DNA of 64,000 nt from Mytilinidion resinicola (lineage: Eukaryota; Ascomycota; Dothideomycetes; Mytilinidiales; Mytilinidiaceae), in assembly GCF_010093595.1 (NCBI RefSeq), contig NW_022985455.1, positions 1 to 64,000 of the forward strand, given 5' to 3'. The first letter of the stretch is position 1; every line of letters starts with the position of its first letter. The position numbers and the translations under genes were made by a program. Below are positions 55,089 to 64,000 of this stretch, piece after piece. The notes below the pieces were generated by a model. It was not told the DNA's origin, did not search any database, and saw only the letters and a list, made by a program, of their open reading frames with translations.

Positions 55089-56586
55089 CTAGTTCTTTGC
55101 CATGGTGAAGGGCAGGATGCGGCTGACGGCTTCGTTCTCGTCGTACTGGGTGGGGAAGCCGCCCTGCAAGATTCGTCGAAGAGCGTTGAGGCGCTGCAAC
55201 TTCCACCACTTGTCGATGCGGACCTCGACGTTGCGGTTGATGCGCACCTTCATACGGCCAGCTCCGTAGCTACGGCCGGTCTCTTCGTTCAGCGCGGTGC
55301 TGTACTTGGGGCCACGGGTGGGCTTCTCGACCGAGTTGCGGATGTCCGCGAAGCTAGAATGAAGAGTCTTGCGATCCTTCTTCGAGATCTTGCGGGTGGA
55401 GACGCTGGCAAGCTCATCGAGGGTGTCCATGAGCTGATCTGTACGGCGGTAGACGGTGTAGCGTTTGATCATCTTCGGACCTGTCTTGTCGGTCTCCTCG
55501 TCCTCGGAATCTTCCTCATCGTTCGAAGCCTCTTCGTCTTCTTCCTGAGGAGTGTAGGACTTCTCGTACAGCAAGGCGATATTTTCTCCAGCTGCGACCT
55601 GAACGCCCGAGTCCGAGCTCTGAAGTTGGTCGATGAATGCCTCGATTGCTGTCTCGGTTGCCACCTCGAGATCGTCGAGCTCGGTGGCGAGCAGGCCCCA
55701 TTCCTCGAGCGCAGCCACCACAACGCCAGCATCGTCGTGAGCGTTGACCGACCGACCGTCTGTCTCGACAATCTCCAAGAGAAAAGCCATGATGTCCTCA
55801 GTCTCCTCAGTCGCAGCTCCACCGAAGAAGGTCGCGGTGCCCAGGGTGTGGATAGCGCCAATCTTGGCCTGAATGGACTCGGAATCGGAGACGGTGCGCT
55901 TGAGCTGCTCGACAACCGAGTCGTAGATCTGTCCGTCGTCGATGGTAATGACGGTGACAGCGAGGGCTAGAAGGCAGAGTTAGCTTTGGCTTCGAATGCA
56001 AGTCTGTGGGTATAGTACCTCTCAGAGCAGCCACGGTCTCTCGCTCGCTGGTCTCAGCCTTGATGCTCCTGATCATCGAAGGCAGAAGCTCATCGATATT
56101 GTTCTCAACGTCGTCCTTAGCGTATCGTGCCATAAGAATGTGCGCGAAGGCATTCAGGCTGTCGGCGCGGCCCTCGGTGCTGCTGCGCTTGCGGTCCACG
56201 ATCTGCTCGATGCGAGTGTGGAGCTCTGACTTCCATGCGTCAGGTGGGAGGTCGACATCTTCACCGTTGAGGATATCTTCGATGGAATTAGAGCTGCGTA
56301 GCATCGTGTTAGCACAGTGAAGGTGGAATGGGCTGATGACGTGGAATGGAGAGGTGAGAGCCGGGGAGAAGGCGCGAGACACATACCTCCAGGCAGTACC
56401 ATCAGAGAGGTCGTTGTCCTCCTCGTCGGACCCATGCCTGCTGGGGTTACGGGAGGTTGCCCTTGAGTTGGCAGCGCTATTGACCGCCGAGTTGACCTTG
56501 GAGGAGACGGCGGAGATGTTCCTGGAACGAGCCTTGCGGCTAACGGTCTTGCCGCTCTCCAGAGCCTGTCGACGGAGATCGCGCAT
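55089..56586 (-). CDS. Interferon-related developmental regulator (IFRD) family protein
   Basis: Three exons (56586-56387, 56293-56019, 55966-55089) give 450 residues starting MRDLRRQALESGKTVSRKAR. An N-terminal Ser/Asn-rich basic stretch precedes the armadillo-like IFRD domain: LHTRIEQIVDRKRSSTEGRA, LNAFAHILMARYAKDDVE, ALAVTVITIDDGQIYDSVVE, IGAIHTLGTATFFGG, IMAFLLEIVETDG, and LLYEKSYTPQEEDEE. The C-terminal IFRD domain follows (HSSFADIRNSVEKPTRGPKY, RINRNVEVRIDKWWKLQRLN). In animals IFRD1/2 act as transcriptional co-regulators, and IFRD2 also binds inactive ribosomes. The fungal role is unknown to me. The long open frame upstream of 56586 is leader sequence without family features. Confidence 0.9.
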
Positions 56587-57587
56587 TTTGCTGAAGATGG
56601 AGAGAAATGACTTTTGGAGAGAACTGGGAAAATATAAAAGGTATGCGCTGTACAGGTGAGGTGGCCAGCCGCCTGCACCGACTGACTGCTGTGCGGGGTT
56701 CGATCTGAAGAGAAGAAGGTGTGGACGTGGAGCGCTGTGGAGGTTATTGCAGAGGGAGAGCAGAGTGGTAGGAGTGTACAGGAAGGAAGTAGATGTCCAT
56801 GGAGGCGAGAACAATAGCTGAGGAAACAATAGTGTGACTCGACAATCTGAAGCGCGGCGGGCAAAGTTCACCAAATGTGAAGGCTGGCATGTCAGGTGAC
56901 TCACGTCATCAACACCCCACCGAAATGTGAGGCTGCCGACTGTCTCTTCACAGTCAAGGTCGCTTCACTCCAACACCAACCGGTCAATCAGTAAGGCATG
57001 GTAAGAGTTCACCGGCCCTCTACCATGGCATACACCCAGTAGAATCATCGTGGAACAAGACAATGACGTTTCTGTAGAACACAGAGTTCATGATCCTCCT
57101 TTCGGACAAGATAGCAATCACGATTCACTGAAAATTTATTACAGCCATACAGCTTTCTACAGAAACCCTTGGAGGCGAGGAGTAGGTTTTGCAAAGCGGA
57201 GGCTCCGATGGTAATATCGTGCAACTCTCTTTCCACCATCCCAATCGGCAGCCCCTCAGTAAGTAGTTAAGGGGTTCATTGCAGAGCTACACATGATTAA
57301 TTGGAACAAAACTGCGACAATCTCTTGAGACCAAGGCAAGGCTAAATTTGATACTCTCTTTATGGAGGAGTGAATACAGTTCTACTCCAATCTACTTATA
57401 TATCATCTCGCCCAAACCCCTGTGACGCTGCCTCCCACTCGTTCATGAACTTAGGTAAAGAGACATTTCGTTGGCTCTATACGTTAGTTTCACGTACCTT
57501 CAGGTCTCCCAAAGTTTATGCAAAGCTCAATTATTCACATCAAACACCCCGAGTCTAAGCAAACCGATCCACCACGATCCACTTTCT
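56587..57587. other. Intergenic, nothing recognised
   Basis: About 1 kb: promoter of the IFRD gene (pyrimidine-rich on the coding strand) and 3' spacer of the oxidoreductase gene. Confidence 0.4.
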
Positions 57588-59092
57588 TCATTGGCCCCTC
57601 GACAGTTTGAACCCGCCAGGTACTTTCCTCTGAAATACGCCCTCAGGATCATACTTCGCGGCCACCTCCCCCATAAACTTTACATTATCCGCTCCATAGC
57701 TGGTGAGCGGTTTCTGCGACGCATCAGAATAGTTGAGATAGCGCCATGGTACATTCCCGGCACGTTCAATAGCGAACTTCTCGATTGCATCTTTCCACGC
57801 CACTATCTTTGGCTCGGCGATTGTGTGCTGGTCATCCGTGTCGACGCTAACTTGGCCAAGCCATAAGATCGAGTTGCTCAGGACGGAATCTAGGCCCAGG
57901 ACGTTGCCCCCTTGCTCGACGGAGCGTTGGGCGAAGTAGGTTGGGAGCGGTTGGAGGAGGCATTGGGTCGCGAAAGCCTCTGCGGGCATCAGGCTTTTAA
58001 AGTCTTCGACTAATTCGTCGTGCAGTTCGACAACTTTTTTGATGATTGCGGCGTCGTTTCGGAATGTAAGGGTGATGGTAACAACTCTAGTCGGTGTTAT
58101 CCTACATGGAAAACCTGTGCACTGGTTTAAGGACTGCGAGGGAGCTTTACATACCGCTTATCAACTAGAAGCGAATATAGGTTCGCACTCTCTTCTACGC
58201 TTCTTATCTTAAGGTCCTTAACTACGGCTGGAACCTTCTGAATCTCCTCAAACGCAGCGGCATCCGGAACCCCATTCGTATCCACAAGCACGCTCAACGC
58301 TACGACTTCACTAGCCATCGCCGCCATAAACGTAAAACCCACAATCATCGCATCCTCAGGCCGCTTCTCGCTCTCATCAGTAAACCTGACCAACGCCTCC
58401 ACAATTTCCATCCCACTACTCCTCGGCGCCACAATAACCCCACCCCACACCCTCGTCGCCGGGATGGTCCGCATATCAAACCGCGTTACAATCCCAAAGT
58501 TCCCCGATCCCCCTTTCAGCGCTCTCCACAAATCCGGATTCTCGCTCTTATTCGCATTAACCACATCCCCACTCGCCAGCACCACCTCAAAATTAACCAC
58601 GCTATCACAGCCCATCCCCATCCGGCCTGTATAGTGCGAGTTCCCGCCGCCGGTCAAGAACCCGCCCACCCCTACATCCGCAACGCGCCCGCCCGCAACG
58701 CAAACCCCGTGCTTGTCCAGCGCGTTGTAGACCGCGCCCCAGCGCAGACCAGACTCGATAGACGCGAGCGTTGTTTCGGGGTCGTAGGTCACGCGTGTCA
58801 TGAGGCCCAGGTCAATGACGACGCCGTCGTGGATGTTGCTGCCGCCGGCCCATTGCGAGTGGCCGCCGCTGCGGATGGCGAAGTTGCCGTCGGCGCGCGC
58901 GAGGGCTTTGATGGTGCGGGAGACGTCGGCGGTGGTGCGAGGCTGGATGATGTAGGAGGGGTGGAGGCGGGCGTTGGCGGCCCAGTAGGAGGATTCGCGT
59001 GCGGCGTATGCGGGGGATGTAGGGGAGAGCAGGAGGGAGGAGAGGCCGGCGGCGGTGAGGGCGGCGTGTTGGGTGGGGAGTTGAGGTGCCAT
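57588..59092 (-). CDS. FAD-linked oxidoreductase (BBE/PCMH family)
   Basis: Two exons (59092-58155 and 58086-57588; intron 58154-58087) give 478 residues from MAPQLPTQHAALTAAG. The FAD-binding PCMH domain shows SYIIQPRTTADVSRTIKALA, the RSGGHSQWAGGSN motif whose His can bind FAD covalently, GLRWGAVYNALDKHGVCVAG, and GVGGFLTGGGNSHYTGRMGM. The C-terminus carries the berberine-bridge-type ending WRYLNYSDASQKPLTSYG and KYDPEGVFQ. No signal peptide of ordinary form is seen, so the enzyme may be cytosolic. Such enzymes oxidise alcohols, sugars or pathway intermediates. The substrate is unknown. The next gene on the same strand is also an oxidoreductase. Confidence 0.88.
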
Positions 59093-59736
59093 GGTGGTGG
59101 AAGAGGGTTGATTTATCAAAGCATCTTCGAGTAGTGTGAAGGTGGAAGACGGTTGAAAATTAAAGGATTTTGGAGTTACGTGACAGTTGAAGAGGGGTAC
59201 TGCGTATGCATAGGCTTCCTTCTTTTAAAGTTGTGGGCCATGATAAGCCAGCTCAATCCTACACGCAGCCAAGCAAGCCTTCAAGGAGGATAACCTGATG
59301 CGGATGGAAAGTGTGCTTTGTCGTGCTTCGCCGCATCGACCCCTTGCTAGTTGGAGCGCTTGTCCCGTCCCGTCCCGGAGTGCAGGGTGGGGTTTGAAAT
59401 AGCGCTTCGGGATGTCGTCTTAGGAATGAGGGGTCATGTGGCGGCGGGGTAATCTATTTGCATATCAAACTACCCTTCCACTACCCGTAGAGATTTCTGT
59501 CGGCGATCAAAGGATGATGAAGCAGAACAAATATCTAGACTTGCACGAGCCGTATCCAAATATACCTGATTGTACTCTCTCGGGAATCTTCGATGCACAT
59601 TTGGCATCACTTTTCACGTCGTAGTCGCCGGGTGGCCCATCGTTTCCTCAAGGTCTCACAGGTTTGTAATTTCAAAGTAGTCCTCCGGCCTGGCGGAAAC
59701 TAAGTCTCAACCCACGCCAGCTTGACCATGAAGGTA
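59093..59736. other. Intergenic, nothing recognised
   Basis: About 640 bp: promoter of the FAD-linked oxidoreductase and 3' spacer of the reductase gene. Confidence 0.4.
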
Positions 59737-60792
59737 TCAAACGTGTATGTGCGTCTTCTGGACCCTTTTGCCATCTCTGTATGCATCCAGCACACTGTTT
59801 GCATTCTCCGCAGTCAACCCCTGTTTGACCGTGAAACTCAACGGCTTGATCTTGCCGCTCGTCAAATACGCCGGCACGTGTTCCCAAAATGGATAGGCAA
59901 GTGCAGGCCTAGCCTGAGATGACCCGAAGACATCAATCAGTTCGAAGCCAGCCTTCTTACCTACCACTTTGGTCTCATCAACCGGGCCGAGGGGCAAAAG
60001 CCTCGCTACTTTGCCTTTCTTGCTGCTCGACAATGCATTCAAACCCAGGATCTGATCGGCAGGAACATTGATCGCATCGAAGGCATAGATCAAATCATCG
60101 CCAACCACCTTGCGCACCCTCTCGAGGACTGCTTCGTATCCGCCATGGCGATCGAGGACGTGAGTGGCGCCGTAGCTCTTCAACTCTTGCTCAGGTCCGC
60201 CGACAGTAATAATGGTGCCAATGCCCGCCAGTTTAGCCAGTTGGACAGCAAATTTGCCGCAGTTGCTTCCGCCGCCAAGAATCAGAAGAACGGTTCCTTT
60301 GTAGTCGAAGGACTTCGCTGCATCTGTCCACGGCGCGGGGATCCCCACTCCGTTCTTGTCATCGAACAGGCCTACAAGCGGCGCAATGATATTGGTCGGT
60401 AAAGTCGCTGCTTCGTCATCGGTAATCGAGTCAGGGATCTGGAATCCGGCCCCAATGTCGTTGACTGCATACTCTTGCGACCCGTTCTGGCTGTACGCCG
60501 TTGAGAATCCTGGATGCGAGAGGACACGGTCCCCGATTTGGTACTTAGTGACCCCAGGGCCGAGCGCTACGACCGTACCAGTAACATCGTTTGTCACGAG
60601 CGCCGGAAGGCCGTCGGCAGTGAAGAGACCATCATCGCGGGTCTTCTGGTCATGGGGATTGATGCCTGCGACGGTGACCTTGAGCAAGACTTGATCCGGG
60701 CCTGGCTTGGGGACTGGGTGGTCTGTAATGAGTGAGAGCGGTTTGCCCACTTCTGCCACTACCAAAGCTTTTGAAGTTGTCGGGATTGTCAT
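59737..60792 (-). CDS. Medium-chain dehydrogenase/reductase (zinc-binding-oxidoreductase-like, ToxD/trans-enoyl-reductase type)
   Basis: Single exon, 351 residues from ATG 60792. The GroES-like N-terminus has KVTVAGINPHDQKTRDD, LVTNDVTGTVVALGPGVTKY and QIGDRVLSHPGF. The Rossmann domain has LLILGGGSNCGKFAVQLAKL for NAD(P)H binding. The Cys/His set of catalytic zinc in alcohol dehydrogenases is absent, so this belongs to the zinc-free quinone/enoyl-reductase branch. Close relatives include stand-alone enoyl reductases of polyketide pathways and housekeeping reductases. No polyketide synthase is in the window. Confidence 0.88.
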   Translation of the reverse strand: MTIPTTSKALVVAEVGKPLSLITDHPVPKPGPDQVLLKVTVAGINPHDQKTRDDGLFTADGLPALVTNDVTGTVVALGPGVTKYQIGDRVLSHPGFSTAYSQNGSQEYAVNDIGAGFQIPDSITDDEAATLPTNIIAPLVGLFDDKNGVGIPAPWTDAAKSFDYKGTVLLILGGGSNCGKFAVQLAKLAGIGTIITVGGPEQELKSYGATHVLDRHGGYEAVLERVRKVVGDDLIYAFDAINVPADQILGLNALSSSKKGKVARLLPLGPVDETKVVGKKAGFELIDVFGSSQARPALAYPFWEHVPAYLTSGKIKPLSFTVKQGLTAENANSVLDAYRDGKRVQKTHIHV

Positions 60793-61873
60793 GGTTTTTT
60801 TTCGCTCTTGGGCTGTGTAGGAATTCTTGAAGTATAGTTACTGTTAGCGTACTTTATATAAGCAAGAAATTGAAGCTTACTCGGCGGTTTTGGCTTATGC
60901 GTATGGTATTCGTTATATAGTAGCACGGAAAATAATTTTCTCCTCTTCAAAATGCGTTCTTGAGGAAGAGAAGTTGACGCTATTTTTATTCAGAAGACGC
61001 GTTGATCAGGAGACTTTATATATTGCTGCTTATACAACCTATGGCGCTATTATTAATCGAGATCACGACTATTATCAAGATCAAGCTAAAGCGGAGATGA
61101 TTCGCTAAGATCGTCAGCGATGCGGGGGACCTTGATGTATATTAGAAAGCAATGGAAAGATCAAAGAGCTCAACAATCCGCGAACGGTCCACGCAGAGTC
61201 TCCGTAAAGTCCGCGCTAAGAAGGGTCATTCCAGCGCTATGAATCCCTTTTGGACTAGCTTGTCTATCTCGCATGTGTTGGTCATGCAAGACACTCGAAC
61301 ACGCGTTGGGACTATTCTTCCTAATACCATTACCTAGCAAGCTCGTCATGCATTTCACATCATAGTTCGGATGATTTGATATCCAAAGAGTAATTTTCGA
61401 AACGTGGCCGTATCTGCGGAGCAGTCCAAATCTTGTATAATTTGCCCGATGTGTCCCCACTCCAAGAAATTGCTTGCGGGGATGGAATTCCTGTCAGGTC
61501 GAATAAAGACTTGCCTAAGGACGCCGAAATACTCCAAAAACCCATAGAACGACCTTGGGCACCGTAGTGGGAAGAGAGGCAATATGAGATAATAGAAAAG
61601 CCATCGATGACACTCTAACCCTCATAAACACAGAATGCATAGATGTAGAAATGCAGAAATCGACAGAAAGAGGAAAATGACCGAGATGTATGAGTCCTGG
61701 GATCCGGGTAAAGTCCTTCGCTTGAGGCACTGCGGGCTGAGACTTGTAGATCGTATATTTCGGGTGCCGAAAACTGTCATTTATGCTTGATCCGGTGGGG
61801 GTCTCGGTTTGGCCAACGGTAAACCTAGGAGCTAAAGCACATGCCAGTTTCGATCATAGAGACGTGCTGATGC
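60793..61873. other. Intergenic, nothing recognised
   Basis: About 1.1 kb, AT-rich in 60880-61110. No repeat or gene recognised. Confidence 0.4.
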
Positions 61874-62931
61874 TTAGTTTATGAAGCTTTGAGGCGCGGA
61901 TCTCTGGCCAGGTGCTCGTTTCGGGATATTTTGCTGATGATACGATCGTAGATGCTCGGTAAGGTGATCGCGGCGGCTGAAGCCTCGAGGACCTACGCGG
62001 CTGCACCTGTGAACAGTACAGGGGAATGATTTGTCTTCGCTGTGCACCGTCGCTTGGTGCCGCTGGAGGTCGGCCAACCTGCCGAACAAAGCGGTGGAAG
62101 TGCATCCCTCGAAGTCACATTTGTACGTCGACTTCGGCTTCCTAGTGATTGTTAGCTAGTAGATGCGTTGCAGAGTGAATAGCACCTACTCCTTCCCACT
62201 GTTTGTTCTACTTGGTGTTTTGCTCTCGAGCCGTCCCGGCGAGGCTGCTGAAGGAGACGGTGAAGCCGAGTAGTCGGCATTGCGCTCGTCTGCCGCATAT
62301 TCTTCGGTCTGCTGTTGATTGTCCGGGAGCTGAATACTTGGCAAATCTTGGTAGCTATATGGAGAGTAGTATGTTGGGGACTGTGCGTTGCTAATCTGCG
62401 CCGCTGATGAGGGAGCATAGGAATCGCTAGACGTATATGACGGTGCGACAGAATACGAATGGGCAGGCTGTTCCGAAACGAGGTACGGTTGTGGCGGTTG
62501 TTGATATGTGTAAGTAGGCTGGACGGTCGAAGATGCGCTTGGTGGATTATGCCCTCCTGGTGATAGGTATCCTTGACTTCTTGCGTGTTCGTGACTTGTC
62601 GGAGTCGAGGGAGTCACTCGGTAGCTCTGGGTACTAGACCATGTCGGCGTGGACTGTGCGACACCGGAAGAATACCCAGGAGCGGCTGAAGCTGCAGTAT
62701 AATACTGGTGTCCAGTTGTTGCGGGTTGGAGCGAACGTGAGTAAGATGTCGTGGTCGTCGCATGGATTGAATTATAGGGGTCTTGTGGATGGGTAGAGGA
62801 GTTGGGGCTATGATTCGAAGCCTCATATTCAGCGCTTGGAGTGGCATGCCACTGCCAACATCTATTAGCTGAATTCAACAAGCTAGGAACGCACGCACCA
62901 TATAGTTTCCTGTGGGTTGTGGTGGCGACAT
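61874..62931 (-). CDS. C2H2 zinc-finger protein, probable transcription factor
   Basis: Three exons (62931-62899, 62851-62190, 62141-61874) give 320 residues. The 33-nt first exon reads MSPPQPTGNYM and joins in phase to WHATPSAEYEASNH. The N-terminal 230 residues are Ser/Thr/Tyr/Pro/Gln-rich (SYSRSLQPATTGHQYYTAAS), a typical activation or low-complexity region. At the C-terminus lie two zinc-finger-like units: YKCDFEGC...LQRHQATVH and FPCTVHRC...HLTEHLRSYH. The layout is common among Dothideomycete regulators. Targets are unknown. It is the last gene before the right edge and lies near two oxidoreductases. Confidence 0.82.
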
Positions 62932-64000
62932 TGGAGGCGCGGCGGCAGTGAGTTTATGGATCCTATTTGTCGTAAGATAGCGAGGTAGATTGCCGGGCTT
63001 ATGCTAGTGCTGTCAGAAAAGTGAAGCCTCAATGCATTAATGCCTAAGCGGCGAGTTCGTACAGCCTTGTTTAGTACTCTGTCTTGATATATGAGCGCTT
63101 GTCGTTTGGCCCGTTTGCTGCTTCGAGTGACCGCGAACCACCGAATGTCAATATATATGAATCACGTCCCGTCCTTCCAAAACGCCCCTTTATGACTTTA
63201 CATCCTTGAATGGTTTGCCTTCTGGAGAAAAATTAGGGATTACCATCTACACTTTTGCTCATTCTGAGTCAACCTCAAGGCAAAAACGGCGCCTAGAGAC
63301 CGGAACAGAGGGAAAGAATCGGACCGCAGTCAATTGGTGCTAGGGTGGTGGAATCTGAATACTGAGAACAAAATTGACACGTTATGCGTCCGGAGCGACC
63401 TGAGGGCTGCCGAATGAACTAGGATCGTGACTCCTCCGCACCGCGACGTTCAGCCTCGTGAAAACAAGAGGAGGAGAATTGACGTTGAAGTTCGGCAAGG
63501 ACGATGAGGCGGCTGGTGGCTGCAGGTAGTGAAAGTGAAGCTGCGGATTTATATGCCTAATTGATGAACGTGGCACTACTCACTGCCCAAGCTGGTCGAA
63601 AGTGCATGAGAAGGACGGATGATGGAATGCAGCCTCACCTCTAACAACAGTACACGTGGAAAGTCTAAACAGAGACGCCGCAGAAGAAACGCCACGCGAA
63701 GAAACGACATGCGCGGCTTGACCAGAAACGGCGTTTTGATCATCGTACCTCGAGTGGTCCTGACTTCAAAGGGCACAAGGCTGAGGACTCCGGCAGGTGG
63801 TGAGCGCGGGGCCTTCTCGAGAGACTTGCACTTCGAAAGATACCATAGCCACACGAGAGGGAACCCAGAGAGCCGAACATGGCTAGACGCGAGGAAGGCG
63901 ACCGGTGAATACGCGGACAGCGATGCCTGAAAATTAGGGCGAAGAAGGCCACGAGAAGGGCGTCGGATTCATATACCTCTGAAATATGATAGACGTCTAC
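62932..64000. other. No gene recognised up to the right edge
   Basis: About 1.07 kb. It includes the promoter of the zinc-finger gene. Frames in 63380-63950 are short and without family resemblance. The end of another gene could lie here unseen. Confidence 0.4.

Overview
The window is nuclear DNA of a filamentous ascomycete, most likely a Dothideomycete of the Capnodiales/Mycosphaerellales type. The evidence is short spliceosomal introns (43-114 nt, with GTAAGT/GTATGT-like donors and CTAAC/CTGAC branch sites), GC-rich genes set in AT-richer repeats, and Pezizomycotina-typical genes: GtaA-type glutaminase, Pff1 vacuolar protease, Snf1 kinase, a UBE2O-like E2, COG8, an AsaB-like protein, an IFRD-family protein and a PX-associated-domain protein. 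No prokaryotic features are present. Species cannot be fixed from the sequence alone. Two 10-N assembly gaps lie at 20043-20052 and 44092-44101.

Left end (1-7700). A Ty1/copia-type retrotransposon enters from the left edge on the minus strand: Gag-like N-terminus, leader, Met-tRNA-type primer site and a 211-bp LTR at 964-1174. A solo LTR that I read as base-for-base identical sits in opposite orientation at 5326-5536. The 5-bp flanks of the two LTRs are exchanged in the way expected if the 4.15 kb between them was inverted by recombination between the LTRs. The inverted segment holds a broken BTB-like gene and a ubiquitin-like-domain gene with a frameshift. A second damaged BTB-like gene, with one amber codon, follows at 6416-7688.

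Middle (9-34 kb). Order: secreted glutaminase (five exons), a conserved unknown protein, two intact BTB-like genes, an F-box gene crossing an N gap, Pff1 protease, a small methyltransferase-like gene, a convergent pair of BTB-like paralogues (26.8-29.9 kb), a roughly 105-bp tandem array, and a PX-associated-domain protein. Six BTB-fold-like genes or pseudogenes lie within about 29 kb, which suggests a local, fast-turning-over family.

Repeat field (34-38.4 kb). No gene is visible. It has degenerate repeats in both orientations and three Met-tRNA(CAU)-like relics.

Right half (38.4-64 kb). Mostly conserved housekeeping genes: Snf1, an aldehyde dehydrogenase with a 19-bp minisatellite beginning 24 bp upstream of its start codon, an F-box protein, an AsaB-like protein, a UBE2O-like E2 sharing a bidirectional promoter region with COG8, a small Ser-rich protein followed by a 42-G run, and an IFRD protein. 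Then come an FAD-linked oxidoreductase, a medium-chain reductase and a C2H2 zinc-finger protein close to the right edge. Exon boundaries were read by eye. Where complete structures are given, their total length was checked for divisibility by three.
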